Below are positions 51,435 to 64,000 of a DNA stretch of 64,000 nt, piece after piece. The notes beneath the pieces are model-generated. The model did not search any database. It had not been told where the DNA came from and was given only the letters and a program-made list of their open reading frames with translations. This DNA comes from Sclerurus mexicanus (Eukaryota; Chordata; Aves; Passeriformes; Furnariidae), in the NCBI GenBank assembly GCA_013396755.1, contig VWZF01007071.1, positions 631,789 through 695,788 of the forward strand, given 5' to 3'. Made by a program: the position numbers and the translations under genes. How positions within the stretch are numbered: the first letter of the stretch is position 1; every line of letters begins with the position of its first letter.

Positions 51435-51778
51435 CAGGAAGGACATGGACATGTTAAAGCTCATCTACAGCAGGGCCATGAAGATGATGAAAGGGCTGCA
51501 GTACCTCTCATATGAAGAAAGGCTGAGAGAGCTGGATCTTTTCATCCTGGAAAAGAGAAGGCTCCAGGGAGACCTTACTGCAACCTTTCAGTAGTTAAAA
51601 GGGGCTTATAAGAAAGGTGAGGACAAACTTTTTAGCAAAGCCTTTAGCAATAGGACAAGGAGCAATGGTTTTCAACTAAAAGACAGTAGACTTAGGCTAG
51701 GCATAAGGCAGATGCTTTTTACAGCGAGGGTGGTGAAGCACTGGGCCAGGTTGCCCAGAGAGGTGGTGGATGCCAATA
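51435..51778 (+). mobile_element. CR1 LINE fragment, truncated at both ends
   Basis: Diverged CR1 ORF2 C-terminal region on the plus strand. Visible blocks are gccatgaagatgatgaaagg, agaaaggctgagagagctgg, gctccagggagaccttactg and ccaggttgcccagagaggtgg. The last encodes the CR1 C-terminal motif (KHWARLPREVVDA). Several frameshifts are present. The usual 3' UTR and octamer tail are missing: the match stops near 51778, where the sequence changes to unrelated DNA, so the 3' end has been lost. Confidence 0.9.
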
Positions 51779-52729
51779 CACTGTTGACAGATCTTTTAGC
51801 TCCATGTTATACAATATTGCTATGCTTCTTTTTTTTTCCACCAAACAAATACATGACTAATTTTATATTCCATGGACATACAAATGGAAATTGCCTTCCA
51901 TCACGACAGCTAGTAGACTTTAGTAAAGAAAATAAAAGACCATGTTTCCAGATTAATACATCCACAGAACTGGTCCTTCCTGCTCCTTCCACACTACTGC
52001 CTGGGCTCCCTGGTAATGCTCACTGCTCTAGAGATATTTAATAGCTTCAGCAATACCTGTTAGTATTACACCCAAGCTGAGGAACTGAAGAAGATGGGAG
52101 GGATTGGTTGGGGAAAGGCGGGGGAGTGGGGGTGGCCACAGGATTAGGTGGCTCCACTCTCTTCTTTTGTTAACCTTCATTCTCCTAGAGCTAGAAACAC
52201 CCATGTTCCCAGTGAAGCTCCTCAAGTGGCATAAATGAGCTGGCGCATTGCATATGGGCTAGGAAAGGTCCCTATGGGACAAAGAGGGAGCCTTGGATGT
52301 CTTCCCAAGTGGTGGGGAGAAGGGTGAAACATGTTCCCACCTCATGTCCAACAGCAGGCAAGGTGCAAAAACATCCTGTGCACCAGAATTCGTGCCAGGC
52401 ACCATCTGCTGCCCAAACACAGCTCTGATCCCATGGCTAGGCATATAACAATCATATACTGAGTCACGCTGGCACTTCTTGCGGCCCACTGAAGTTCTCT
52501 GACTTCCTTCATCGCCACAATCTTTGAAGGAAGGAGCTAAAATCCCCCAAATGGAGTGCTATACAGAAGTGGCTCAAAACAAAAAAGGATGGAGATTTCA
52601 CTGCATGCTTGGTTAAAAGACTGCTCTAGGAAATGAAAAAGCAGACCTGCCTTTCCTACTGTACAGCCACTGAGACTACAATAAAAAAAATTCTGACAGT
52701 GTAAACTTCCTCTCCTTATGGATCTTCAA
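51779..52729. other. non-coding sequence, nothing recognised
   Basis: Unique sequence with a T-rich patch at about 51828-51838. Open frames are short. Confidence 0.5.
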
Positions 52730-52835
52730 GTGAACACATATATGTATGCATTTATGTGAACACATATATGTATGCATTTATGTATGCACTTACATGTGTA
52801 TGCATATATGGGTATAAACACATAAGTACAGACAT
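52730..52835 (+). repeat. 26-bp tandem repeat within ATGT/ATGC-rich sequence
   Basis: Two perfect 26-bp units (52730-52755 and 52756-52781, gtgaacacatatatgtatgc and following) are followed by a degenerate continuation of atgtatgc-type repeats to about 52835. Confidence 0.9.
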
Positions 52836-53660
52836 ACACAAATGTTTTTATCTCAGTGAGGTTGAAATATTGCTTTAAAATACTTATGATGGAAAGGTCT
52901 CTCTGGATGTTAGTCATCCGATTCTATTGACAGGCAAGTGGATTTCTTCAGTTATTTGTGCAGTTTCATTTATGTCATGTCTTACACCTTGTCCTGTCAG
53001 AAGAGAAAGTTGAAAGAAGAGACTTGCAGTGGTCCCAGGACTCTTTTCCTCGGACTGCAAACTTGTTAGCACTTCTGAGAAACACTTTGCTGATACAAGC
53101 TTAAATGAAATGTGTTTGAAATGAGAGTCCCTTAAGGATTCACACAGCTTCTCAAAAGGATCATTACTGGGAAACAGAAATATATGCTGATCTGCCTGCA
53201 GAAAGGCGGATAAATACTTTGTGAGACATTACAGAAAGGGGTAAGGCTTCACCTCCATGTCAAGCCAAAATGGATGGCAACAACTTCATTAACATCTTAT
53301 TCATGCAAAGCATCCAGCAGCATATGCAGGCCAGGATATGCAATGCTGGCCTCATTTTGAGATCTGTGTTATGAAAAATTATCTTCTTATGCATCTTCAC
53401 TATGATACAAACTGTTAGCAGACTTGCAGGGAATTTTTGCTTCTATCTCCAAGCATGCCGCAGTGGCTCCTCTCTTATCTCTCAAAGGACATTTAGGTTT
53501 ACTAATTTCTTTTCAAAAGGCCAGTTTGCTCCTGGACAAAACCGCTAATGGTAAAGAACACAATCATGCACTACTTTCATCATGATCATCTCACTGAAGT
53601 TACCATTTTACTCATTTTATTCACCAAATATGAAACACAAGCAGTTTACACACCTACGCA
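52836..53660. other. non-coding sequence, nothing recognised
   Basis: No gene or repeat family is visible. Confidence 0.5.
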
Positions 53661-53690
53661 ATTTTGTGTAAGGTGTGATTTTGTGTAAGG
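53661..53690 (+). repeat. 17-bp tandem duplication
   Basis: attttgtgtaagg occurs at 53661-53673 and again at 53678-53690, separated by tgtg, giving a 17-bp period. It looks like a local slippage duplication. Confidence 0.85.
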
Positions 53691-53788
53691 AGAAGTGTCA
53701 GTCTATTTCAATCAGAAACAACCTGAAGATATTGTGGATTTCTAAGTTATCTTGTCAGCTTTTATCATTTGCTTATATTAAGGGAGCT

Positions 53789-53814
53789 GCTTTGAGTATA
53801 AGCTTTGAGTATAA
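53789..53814 (+). repeat. 13-bp tandem duplication
   Basis: gctttgagtataa occurs twice in direct succession (53789-53801 and 53802-53814), immediately before the CR1 tail fragment. Confidence 0.9.
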
Positions 53815-53862
53815 GATTCGATGTTCCTTCCAAGCCAGGATATTTTATAATTCTATGGTTTT
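53815..53862 (+). mobile_element. CR1 LINE terminal fragment
   Basis: gatgttccttccaagccagg followed by atattttataattctatgg matches the last 40-50 bp of a CR1 3' UTR with its octamer. Very short copies like this are common products of early reverse-transcription stops. Confidence 0.6.
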
Positions 53863-54261
53863 TTCCCCTTTCTTTGCTTTATACAGAAAAGTCAGCAGCC
53901 CACATCCACTCCAAATGCTCTCCTAAAAATTCTTACTAAAGGGTTAAGTCCAGCTACTGTTAAAATCCATTTCATAGCAACTTCCTTTACCTGACTTTTT
54001 GACATCATTACAGTGCAAAACACTATGACCTGCCAACTTACCAGTACAAATCAGAAAAGCTGCGATGTATAAACTACCTCCAGTGTTAGAAGTCAGCCCT
54101 CAGGTCCTGCTTTGCAAAGCTGATGTAGAATGCAACCAGTACACAGTTTTACTGAAGCTGAGGTTTGGAGTTGTAATATGAGTTATAGAGAATTTTTTCA
54201 GTTCATGAACATTACACACATTTCTTCCTAAGCAGACATTCTTTTAATTTTCTTTGAAGAA
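53863..54261. other. non-coding sequence, nothing recognised
   Basis: Unique DNA between two CR1 fragments. Confidence 0.5.
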
Positions 54262-54475
54262 CTTCATAGGATTACAGGAAAATTCATGTTGGAAGGAACC
54301 TTAGGGAGTCTCAAGCACAATAATCTCAAGCCAGACTTGACTGTGAAGTGAGACCAGGTTCTTTAGGGCTTTGTCCCATTGGGGCTCAAAACCCTCCAAG
54401 GATGGGGACATGGCATGATCTCTTTGTGCAATCTATTCCCTCTCTGGCTATCCTCACAGGGAAAAAGTTTTTAGC
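54262..54475 (-). mobile_element. CR1 LINE, 5'-truncated 3' end
   Basis: This is the reverse complement of a CR1 3' end. The octamer remnant (cttcataggattacagg) is followed by catgttggaaggaacctta, gagaccaggttctttagggc, aaaaccctccaaggatgggg and ctatcctcacagggaaaaag. It is diverged and has no open frame of its own. The plus frame 54348-54581 is the antisense reading of it. Confidence 0.85.
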
Positions 54476-57400
54476 TTCTTGTATTAAACCTGCATCAGAA
54501 GGTATTTGTGTAGACTTGCTTCATGATAGCTGGGTTTCTCTTTATTTATTATTCACAGTACTTTCACTACAGCAGCTCTGACAGGTAAAAATGAGGTCAG
54601 ACTCTGATGATGCATGCCTGAAATGGTCCTGCACTCCAGTTAGAACCAGGTCATCTCAGAACACCTTCCCATTTTTAGCTCAGCTAAAAGGAAACAAAAG
54701 TTTGTCAACATTTCAAAGGCTGAATGGTCATCATGAAATTTGAGCAAAGTTTTTCCCAGCAAGAGGTTGGCCTATTCTGGCTGTGAAATCTACCTTCTTT
54801 CTGCAAAGGGAGAGATGGGAAACTGGTGGATCAGGAGTACCTATATGTTTAGTCACTAAACACATGCTTAACTCCACATGGTAGTTTTAAATTGCCATGC
54901 TGTAATGACTGTAGTTCATTGATGGGTTGGGTTTTTTTCCTCCACCAAATACTAGAGCACAGATGCTGTGCCAAGATGAGTGAATCCATTATGCAATAGA
55001 GATTAACATTTGTGCTGGGGACAAGGACTTCAGGACTTCAACCATCTCCATGACAGTGGGCTTAACATTCCCATCTTGTTCTACATTTCAGACAGCCCAT
55101 AAAGTAAAACTTTATCCCAAACATTTAGTCAGTTACAGTTGCTGGTTTTGTACTCCAGAGTTCAGACACAAGTAAAGCAGAATGGCTTTAACAGGTATTG
55201 CTCTTACAACGTAATTTCATAGCGAAAGGCTAAAACCCACTTGGGATTTAAGCTTGGATACATCACTGTATATATCAGCATTTAAATAATCCAACAGTTC
55301 AGAGAAAGGCCTTTTACAGCAGTGAACATTGTCACTGCCCAAAACTGAGCACCAACTTATGCTCCCACACAGCAGATTGGCACCAGTTGTGGTCTGGTGA
55401 AATAGTATCTTCATATTAGGCATCACTATCACTCAAAGACAAGACACAGGGCATTAGGTGATCTGGTTTCTGGTCTTCCTGCACACACTGTTCAGGAGTA
55501 AAATGTGTCCTGAATGGCATCTGTTTCCTCTCTTCCTATGTAACCTTAGGAGCAAGGGTTTGTTTCAATGGAGGGACACAGGGAAACAAATGAGCCCATA
55601 GATTGTTCCCTCTGACAGCACTTCTGCCACAGATACTGGGGAATTTCCCAGTGACAAAGTTCTGGTTTAAGCCAACAACTTTTTCTTCCCCCAAGAGAGC
55701 ACGTGTGGGTATCTACTGCATTTACAACTTCAGCAGGTAATGGTGGTAATGGTGTTTTCATGAGAAAACAGATGGCATGTTGTTGGAGTTGCTTGCTACA
55801 CCAGTAGCACCAGGCATTTGTCCCATTAATAGCTAAAGAAGGGGTTGAGAGGACAAGAACTGACTTCTCACAGCACAGCTTAAAATAAAAAAATCACAGG
55901 CTGATAGCTCATTAATAACCTCTTAGGTAAAAATGCATTTGTTATCTTGTTTCTCACTATTGCCACTGCAGTTATGTGTTCAGCAAACTCACAATAAAGC
56001 CTACAATTTCAGAGGTACAAAACTTGGCCACAAACAACAGCTTCCCAGCCCAAATTTTTGCAGACAGGCCATTAACTTGGTAAACAAGTTAAAACATTTC
56101 CGTTTCAGATTTGACCATGTTTTGGCAAAATGTATGAATATCATATGTTCTTTTGTTCTGCATATCATAAAAACATGTACAAAACCCTTTTATTTACACT
56201 CATAATTGGTTCTTGTCAGCCATTACTCTGAATGTGATGAGTGCTCCTGGCAGGGCAGGGGGCGTGAAATCAATCAGGATTCTTCACAGTATCAGTAGTG
56301 AAAATGCCATCTCCATGAACTCCTCAGGCTTTTGTTTTCTTTGTCATGTCTTATAGAAATCATTATAAACTATAAAAAGGCAAAGAACTGAAACACACAG
56401 AGCTTACATTTAGCAGAGTGGAGGTGAAGAAGGAAGAAGTGTGCTCTCTGCATCAGTGCAAAGGCCATGCATTTCAGTCTGTTCATTCTTGTAATGATCT
56501 GGGTTTATTTTTAAAATCTTTCATTACATTACTCGTATCCTTTAAGCTACCTTTTCCCCAACAGTATTATAAACTGATGTACTACTTACCTGTCAACAGT
56601 GAAATGCATTATTGTGCCTTTGGCAGGAACCATACTTCCTAATTTTTCCTCATAAAATGAGTGATAAAACACTGTTGTTACTGAATAAGATAAAAATGCA
56701 GTTTACTACCAGCCTTACTGCCTGCAATTATTCCTGTCAGTAGTGTAAAGGTAGTTTACAGACCACTGCTGCCATTTATAGGCCAGATCACTGGCCCGCT
56801 AATAAGCCAAATGTACAACAAAGTTCACAGATAATAATGACTTCCTGCTTTGATCTGGGCTAGACATGAATGCACAGTTCAGATATATGAGACAGTTCTG
56901 AGGGCAGAAGCAATTCAGACAGATCCAGACACCAAAACAGATGAACGGACGGAAAAATCAGAGATAGTGCAAATACTATCACAGCACAACATTTTTGGCT
57001 GCACATTTTATATTTGATGGTATTAACATGGTAACTTTCCCTTTCAGCCCTTTCTCATATATAACTTTGTTTCAGCGCTTCTGCTAATGTGCATACACAA
57101 ACGTAGAAGGATGGACAGGGGGAATCACTCATCTTCATTTCCCTGACCCAGCCTAAGCCAACTGCAGGAAATGCAGCTTTTGCCTTAGCTCGTAAACTCC
57201 TATGCAAACATTTTGGAATTAGATGACAACTTCCCTTAGATTGGTATGGCATTTGGTTATTACATCGCACATACCTGTTTCTTTCAAAACCCCAGATCTT
57301 CTGACTAAGATAAACAAACAGCCATGTCAACAAGGAGGGAAAGGGCTGCTCCATTCAGTGGTCAGCAGGGAAACTCCACTGGAAGACATCATAAGCTTTC

Positions 57401-58144
57401 AAATGATGTGCATGATCACTTTTAGCTTCCCTTATGACTTTTGAAGACAAAGAGATATAGATTAATTGAAAGGTAAACTGAAAAACTCCTGACAACACAA
57501 AAGGACACAAAAGGCCTCTACTTTTTCCTTCACTTTTATGCTTGCAACTATTACCTGCATCAGCACCTCCTAAGGTCTTGGACTACACCTTTACCATCAC
57601 CTTTCTTTTCTCTCTTGATTACAGCTCTCCTTTCAGATTTCAGCTTGCTGCATGCATAAACAGCCATTTCTTTCATTCTTCCTTTTGCATAAAAGCATGA
57701 CTACCGTGTGTAACTCTAACTACCGAGTCATACAGTGATTTCAAGCTGTAGCTCATAACCATTTGTACATTCGGCCTCTCTAGACTCTCTGCTCTCCATT
57801 TTGATTTAACATTTGGTTCTTGTTGGCCCATACAGTTAATCTTGTTGCTGTTAAATACAGTAGCATTTTTCTCTGCAAATCCTGCCATCTGGAACAGTTC
57901 TCTACTTATGTTTCAGCAAATCACTTGCTTTTAAAAATCTGGAAGCGTATCGTCTCCCCTTGCTTCAAACTAAATTCCTTTCTTTATCACTGAGAAAGTC
58001 AAGCCATTGCATGTAGGGCTGGTTTATCCCTCTTATCCAAATGTACTCCTAAACTGCTGTCACGAACCATCCTCTTCGAAATTACAGATATATAAAGCAA
58101 AACCCAGGTCTTTCAGATTGGGTTCACCTCTTTTTATTGGCATT
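54476..58144. other. AT-rich non-coding sequence, nothing recognised
   Basis: Unique sequence. Open frames are about 100 codons or shorter, with no recognisable domain. Confidence 0.5.
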
Positions 58145-58186
58145 GGGGTTTTTTGGTTGGTTGTTTTTGTGTTGTTTTTTTTTTTT
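58145..58186 (+). repeat. T/G-rich low complexity with T12
   Basis: ggggttttttggttggttg is followed by further T/G runs and T12 (58175-58186). Confidence 0.85.
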
Positions 58187-58355
58187 AAACAGACCATATG
58201 ACAAAACCATGAGGCATCTGGGGATACAGTCTGCATGAAAGCTTTTACACAAAATAAAGCTGTCTTAGTCTCTTAACCATTCAATATTGGGTGTTCTTGG
58301 AATTACTTGAGATGAAAGAAACAGCCTCCAAATAAATGGCAAAAGTCAGCTATTT
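58187..58355. other. non-coding sequence
   Basis: Nothing is recognised. Confidence 0.5.
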
Positions 58356-58445
58356 GTGTCGCCGACTTTGAAATAGAGCAATTAGTAATTTGTCAAACAA
58401 ATGGTGACAGCTGATAACTGCTGCTGATATATTGCCTGCTATTAC
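58356..58445. promoter_or_regulatory. dense transcription-factor-like motif cluster (candidate enhancer)
   Basis: Within about 60 bp there are aattag (58380-58385), an adjacent taattt, a TALE/MEIS-type tgacag overlapping an E-box cagctg (58409-58414), and ctgataa. Such packing is typical of conserved developmental enhancers, but the motifs are short and no conservation data are available here. Confidence 0.2.
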
Positions 58446-59306
58446 TCTCATGTTTTAGAATAAAGTATAGACAGTAGTATACATATATTTCTAGTCTTTG
58501 TGCATTTATTGCTATCTCTTTCAAGATTCAATATGCTCTTAGAATTTTAGCTGAACAGCTCTCACTTTAACATATTTATTCTGTAAACATCACATTATAA
58601 TAATCCAGAATGTAGCTTTAGCCCTGGCTGTTGGGTAGATAACAACACAACCTTAGAATGGCAATGAAGGATAGAGACAAAGGTCTATGGTCAAGATTCT
58701 CAAGAGGTGAAGCCTCTTGTGCATTAGGACAAAAATCTTTATTCAGTCATAAGCTGAAGAGCTAATTTCAAAGACAGCATCCATTGTCCTGATAAATCAG
58801 GAACTGAGAGCTGTGAAGCACGTTTGATACAGCTGTGGTCAGTTGTCAAAGAGAAACTACAGCAGCTTTAAACGAGTGAAAGGTACAGGTTCTAAACCCT
58901 CACCTCAGCTTCCAGAGAAAATGTTTTCATCATATCCCCTTGTTCTCCAGTTAACCTGGCCTTCAGCTGGGGTGTGACTTCAAATCATTGCCATGGACTG
59001 AGTTATCCCACTGTACAGCTCCAGTGAGGCAAAGAGAAATAAATATACTAAAAGAAAAGAGATCTTTTCTCTTAGGCAGCATCTCCTGCCCCAGGTGCTG
59101 AGGTGCACAGCACAGTCAGCAGTCAGATCTTTTCTGGACAGCTGCTCCATCCTGGCTGGCCCTGCTCAGTGACCTCATCAAGGGTGAGCACCTTGTGCCA
59201 GTGTGTGTGGCCCTGGCTGAGATCTGACATAGGATTGCAGAAGCCTTCCAGCTCTTTTTATGAGTCTTCAGGGCAGGCTAAACTTGTTTATCTTTTCTGG
59301 TTTTTG
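58446..59306. other. non-coding sequence, nothing recognised
   Basis: Unique DNA. Confidence 0.5.
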
Positions 59307-59316
59307 TTTTTTTTTT
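59307..59316 (+). repeat. poly-T run (10)
   Basis: T10 following tggtttttg. Confidence 0.85.
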
Positions 59317-62300
59317 AAGAGATGCATTCATTTTAGGAAGTTAAAATATTAATTTGATTTGCCTTGTAGTTATAGTTCCATAACAATGGCTAAGACACTA
59401 TATTAAGAGATGTATTTTCTAAGTTATTTCTTCTTATTTTCTTACATTTTTTTATCTCTGTAAATCACAGAATGCATGCCAGCCAATGTTATAAAGCTGC
59501 TACTTTTACCCTTTCGGCACACAAAATTCATCATTAAAATTTACAATTAGATAAAGGATCTGAAAGCAATATAGGTTTTAAGATGGAAAAATCTTCATCA
59601 GGGAAAAAGAAAACCACAGCATCAAATTAAAGCTAATCACAGCATGAGATCTGAGAGAAGGAGAACAGTATGTAGAAGGAGAGCAAAATAATTGAAGAGT
59701 CCTGGCCCAGGACTCTTGTATGTGTACAGGACAGTACAGTAAGTCTTATTAACTCCTGACCTCGACTACTACCGACAGAATATGTGGACATCTATACTGC
59801 AGTGGATACTTTTTGTGTAGGTCTGGAATACACTACAAAATGCAAACATTAAGCCTTCTCTAGAAATCCTCATAGAAGGTATGTGCAAACAGTATTACAC
59901 GTATTTTGTCTTCATTATTTTCTTTGACATCATAAGATCTCTTCCCCTAAGGATTTGGTAATTACAGCTCTGTGGTTGGCATGCTTATATTTGCTTCAGA
60001 AATCAACATGAAAAATACATTCCAGGCCCTTTTTTTACAAATAAAGCAACTTTAACATTGCTGTTTACAGAAAAAAATATTGTCACTATCTGAGACTCAG
60101 AAACTATCCTTTCCCTTGCTTTTAACTACTATCCAGACCCATTGTACAGCTACTCCTCACAAGGAAGGAAATCCTAGCTCCTCAACTCCATATCTACATT
60201 GGAAGCGGTAGTCCTTAATCAGATGTGAAATGGGAAACGGAATGAATTGATGTCACTCGAACTGTACAGACAAGAGAAATGAATTAACATGATGCGTCTT
60301 TGCTGCTCTCAAGGCAGCAAATTGCAGGCTGGCTGAACATGAATAAAGAGACAATGCATTAAAAAAAAATGGCTGATTGGTTATTGGTAATTCTTGACAG
60401 CCAAAAAGCTGCTTAGGATGCACAAAGAGAGAATTTCTGCAGCCAGAAAAATGATTTTGGATGATGATAAGAAGAAAATAAAGGAATTCCTCCTCTTCAA
60501 GCTTAAAATTACATAAGCATTCTGGTGTTAAAACTATGGACAAATCACATTGGAACCCATTAAAGACAGATTAAATTAGTCAGTTGAATGTACATATTGA
60601 AGAAAAAGATGCTATTAGGTTACTTGGGAATTACTTTAAAATGCGTATTTTAAAATACTTTGGGTGGTCTTTCTGATATCTTGCTTATGCATCTTCCCAA
60701 ATATCAGATAAATACAGCTTAAATTGGGGTTCTGTTCATGTGCTGCTTGTAAAAGTTCATTTCAATAACCTCACCAAAAAAAACACTTAAGTCTTTTTGT
60801 TAGGAATACAGCTGAGGAGAGCAATTTCTTTAATTGCAGCCAAAGATAATATTCTAAGTCATTCTTTTTTAAAATCTGTTTAGAAGAAACACCACAATTT
60901 TTACTGAGTCTGCTACCTGTAGTGCAGTTTTAGAAGCTGTCTGACAGTGGCTCCACATTCAATTCCGTAAACCTTGTATGAAGGAAAGGAGACAAGAATA
61001 AAACAGTAAAGAATACTGCATCTCCGTAGAAATGTGGATCTAAACTTTGCATCCACTTCTCCCAAGGCCTGAAGAAAATCACAAATTTCTCCTTTAAGCT
61101 TTGCTATTCTAGGCTTCTCTGTACAAAGAGGTGGAAATATTTAGGCACTCAAATGGCTTTAGAAGACCAACATACCTTATGCAGGGCACTTCCACTGCAC
61201 AAGCATGTTCTTGGCAAGTTCAGCAGTGACTGTACACTTGCTGATTAAGTGGAGTTGGTGACCAAGACCCCAAGCAGCGCCAACCCACTTGGGGCTAAGT
61301 GCAATATGACAGTGCCTAGACCCATCGTTACTCTGGGCAGAACAGTGCATTCAGCCTTGCCGCAATCCAGTTCTGACAAACATTGTCTTCAGAGCATGTA
61401 AATAAACTTTGCTAGTAATTATACACATATATATAATGTATCCTTCCTCCAGGAACCCCAAAGTGCTTACAAATATCTATGTAGATATTCTCTGTAATAG
61501 ACTGCTTGTTTAGAAATCCCAGGATTGCCAGTACAATTGGCAAATGACATTTTGCTTCAATGAGAGGTACTTCAGTGGCATCATCACTTGCTGGTTTAAC
61601 AGAACTATTCTGTCTTTCTTCAAACTAGCAGTTAGACACAATCCCTGTGCTCTTTGAACAAATAAAACAGCTAAAGTCTCATCTCTGGCTTAAGGGCTGT
61701 TGGCTAGGTTGAATGAAAAGGCTATTTCACTAGAACTGATAACAGCTGGGAATAAGAGTTATCTCACAACAACATCTGGGAACATATGAATACCCTGGAT
61801 TTAATCCTGTCTTTCAATGGTAAAATTCAACTGAAGCTGTATGGCTGTAAATTTGAGCAGGATAACTGGACTGTATTGTCAAACATGTTTATTCTCTTAA
61901 GGCCACCTAAGCTTTAAAATTAAAAGGACATTTGCATAATGATTTAGTGAAATCATAGTTCATTTCAGCAGAATGATTAAGACTCCAGAACTATTTAGAC
62001 AGTAGGTCGGTTGCTACTGTTCTTATACCCAGAAGATAAAATTTGTCCTCAATTATTATTCCCCATGCTCACAGAGCGTCTGATGTAAACAAAGTGATTT
62101 TTTCCTATTATCTCAATGACTGGTATGTTTTCTAGCCAGCCAACCACGGGCACAAATGCCAGCATTTTACGACCAACACTTGATGACCTTGAAAAAACCT
62201 GCAACAGCAGCCTGTGGGAAGTCTGTGGAGATCAAAGAAACAATTCAAATTTGTATTCGAGTGTCATTCTATGTCGAGCACTATCTGGAGTGATGCTAAA

Positions 62301-64000
62301 AGAACAGCATATTACTAGTACCCTCTGCAGTGACAGAGCTGGAGAGGTCAGTAGACAAAAAGCCCTGTGCTGCACTGAGTGTTCCATCTCTGTCAGCAAA
62401 TCACCAGAAATCCCCAAAGAGCAAAATTTATATTGTGTACATCTAGATAAATTATATCCACAAATTCAGATGTTCTAAAAACATTATACCAACGTATATT
62501 TGAGATAGACTGAGGAGGAGGGGGGTTATATAGATACCACATAACTTATCAATCAAAATTAATTACTTCCAGGATGGTACTACACGGAGTGCTGTTATGC
62601 AGCTGCTTAACGTCAGATTTGCAGAACACTCTAACTCGCTTAAGAGTGCCACAAAATTTTATGAAATTAATATGGAACTGAAGTCAGGTCCACCAGTAGA
62701 TTTAAAACCTCCTTATTTATAAAGCCTCTTTAATGGTATCCAAGACTTCAGCTTTATGTTTCAGGCAGGAGACACTGCCTTTTGCAATAAAAGGTCTTTG
62801 GCGCAGCCAGTCTGCCCTATCTGGAGAGATGAGGAAAGAGAAGCCAGGTATGTTGATACATCTCAGCACCTGCTGCTTTAGAAAGTCAGCAATAATGAAT
62901 AACTAACTGTCTAACATTTATATTGCTCAAGGGATTTTAAAGTATTTATCTACTCCCAACTTGCCACACAAGACAGCAGACAAGCACCAAGGTGAACAGC
63001 AGGAAGCTGGGGAGGACACCCGGCATGCAATTCAGAATTATACATGGGTCCTCCAGTGGAAAATAGCTAAAATCCATGACTTTGGAGAAGCCCAATCAGA
63101 AGAGTTAATTCTGTAGTGCAAGGACAGAGAGTTTGCACTTTGCTTAGTGCAACCTGTTTTGTAACAGTCAAACAGTGCTTCAAAAGTGTATCTGGAAAAA
63201 TTCCCAGATTGCACATTTGATCCTTTAATTCAAACCTCTGAGAACGAGGGCAGCCACAGAAGAAATGAGAAGGATTAAAGGACTGGTTTCCTTCTGCTTC
63301 TCCAGCTCTGTTAGAAGAGGGTGAGTCATGTACATATTTTCTTAATTACTGAGTTACAACCCCCCTTTTTCTTCTCCCACTTCTCCAAGCCTTCTCTCCC
63401 AAACATGTCTGCTATTACTAGGCAAAAAGAAGACCAGTCCTTCCCCAAAAGATGTATACAGCTGTCAGTACAGCAGTAAAATAAGCTGCAGTTTCCATTT
63501 TCCATGATGGATCCTGCAACTTTCTGTGCTAGGCAGTTACACAATTCAATATCCCTCCTGGAAAGGCAGTGAATTCACCCAATTAAATCAGGAGGTGAAG
63601 CAATGATACCATTAACACAAGTGAAACATGGTCAAGATACCAAAATGAGCATTGTTACTGTAATGCTGAAGGAACACCTGTGCCATTTCTCATGTTCAGA
63701 ACACAGAGGAATGCATTTGCAATGACTTTGATTAATTTGCCAGCTCCTTCTCTTGCCACTGGAGAGAGAAAGGCTGCTCCAAGGAGAAATTCAGAACAAA
63801 AGTTAATCTTTTGCTCTGAATTGCCCTTTCTAGGAAAATTTGCCTGTCCTATGACTTGACAGGCAAAGTCATATCCATCACCCAAGTCTCAAGGTATCCC
63901 TTGTACATATTCTTTGCAGAAAAACTACAGCATTTGTGATTTTTTAATGTAAAACCTAGAGGAGGTTGTTTTACTGTATTTCAGGCCTCTCAAAATACCA
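59317..64000. other. AT-rich non-coding sequence, nothing recognised
   Basis: No gene, transposon or RNA gene is identified up to the window end. The longest frame, plus 62116-62478 (120 codons), has no recognisable domain and is within chance expectation. A short alternating TA/CA patch lies near 61422-61440. Confidence 0.5.

Noticed and set aside
51397..51594. Plus-strand frame with a charged, protein-like translation
   Set aside because: It is a fragment of the CR1 reverse-transcriptase C-terminal region, frameshifted relative to the following frame that carries the rest of the motif.
62116..62478. 120-codon hydrophilic plus-strand frame
   Set aside because: No recognisable domain, and its length is within the chance range for this window.
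1..64000. CRISPR arrays, bacterial operons, phage or IS elements
   Set aside because: No spaced direct repeats, dense gene packing or prokaryotic signals occur. CR1 and LTR content indicates vertebrate nuclear DNA.

Overview
The window looks like vertebrate nuclear DNA, most likely from a bird. It is AT-rich and carries no bacterial-style gene packing. Recognisable transposons are few, and all but one are 5'-truncated CR1 LINE copies whose 3' ends carry the ATTCTATG-type octamer tail typical of avian CR1. The exception is a solo LTR of an endogenous retrovirus. Crocodilian or turtle DNA cannot be strictly excluded. I recognise no protein-coding gene, tRNA, rRNA or known small RNA. Open frames reach at most about 166 codons, which is roughly what chance predicts for 64 kb in six frames, so the window reads as intergenic or intronic sequence.

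Layout. 1-11840 is unique sequence with a CR1 3' end (minus) near 300-600 and some weak exon-like open frames. 11841-12062 holds an A/C-rich tract next to a short, strikingly charged minus-strand open frame. 12063-39717 is mostly featureless AT-rich DNA. It contains simple repeats, homeodomain-site-like clusters, a GC-richer block at 30.9-31.6 kb and a G-rich tract at 37.6 kb. 39718-43783 is the most structured region: a plus-strand CR1 split by a 728-bp minus-strand solo LTR, followed by a 961-bp run of N. Sequence identical to 40601-41711 apart from 4 substitutions starts again immediately after the gap, which looks like two unmerged contig ends rather than biology. 43784-64000 is again unique sequence with one possible old CR1 relic, three clearer or partial CR1 3' ends (51.4, 53.8 and 54.3 kb), and small tandem repeats.

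There are no cooperating genes to describe. The main results are the probable false duplication at the assembly gap, the nested LTR-in-CR1 insertion with its target-site duplication, and a few unproven candidates for exons or regulatory elements. I found no convincing previously undescribed system.
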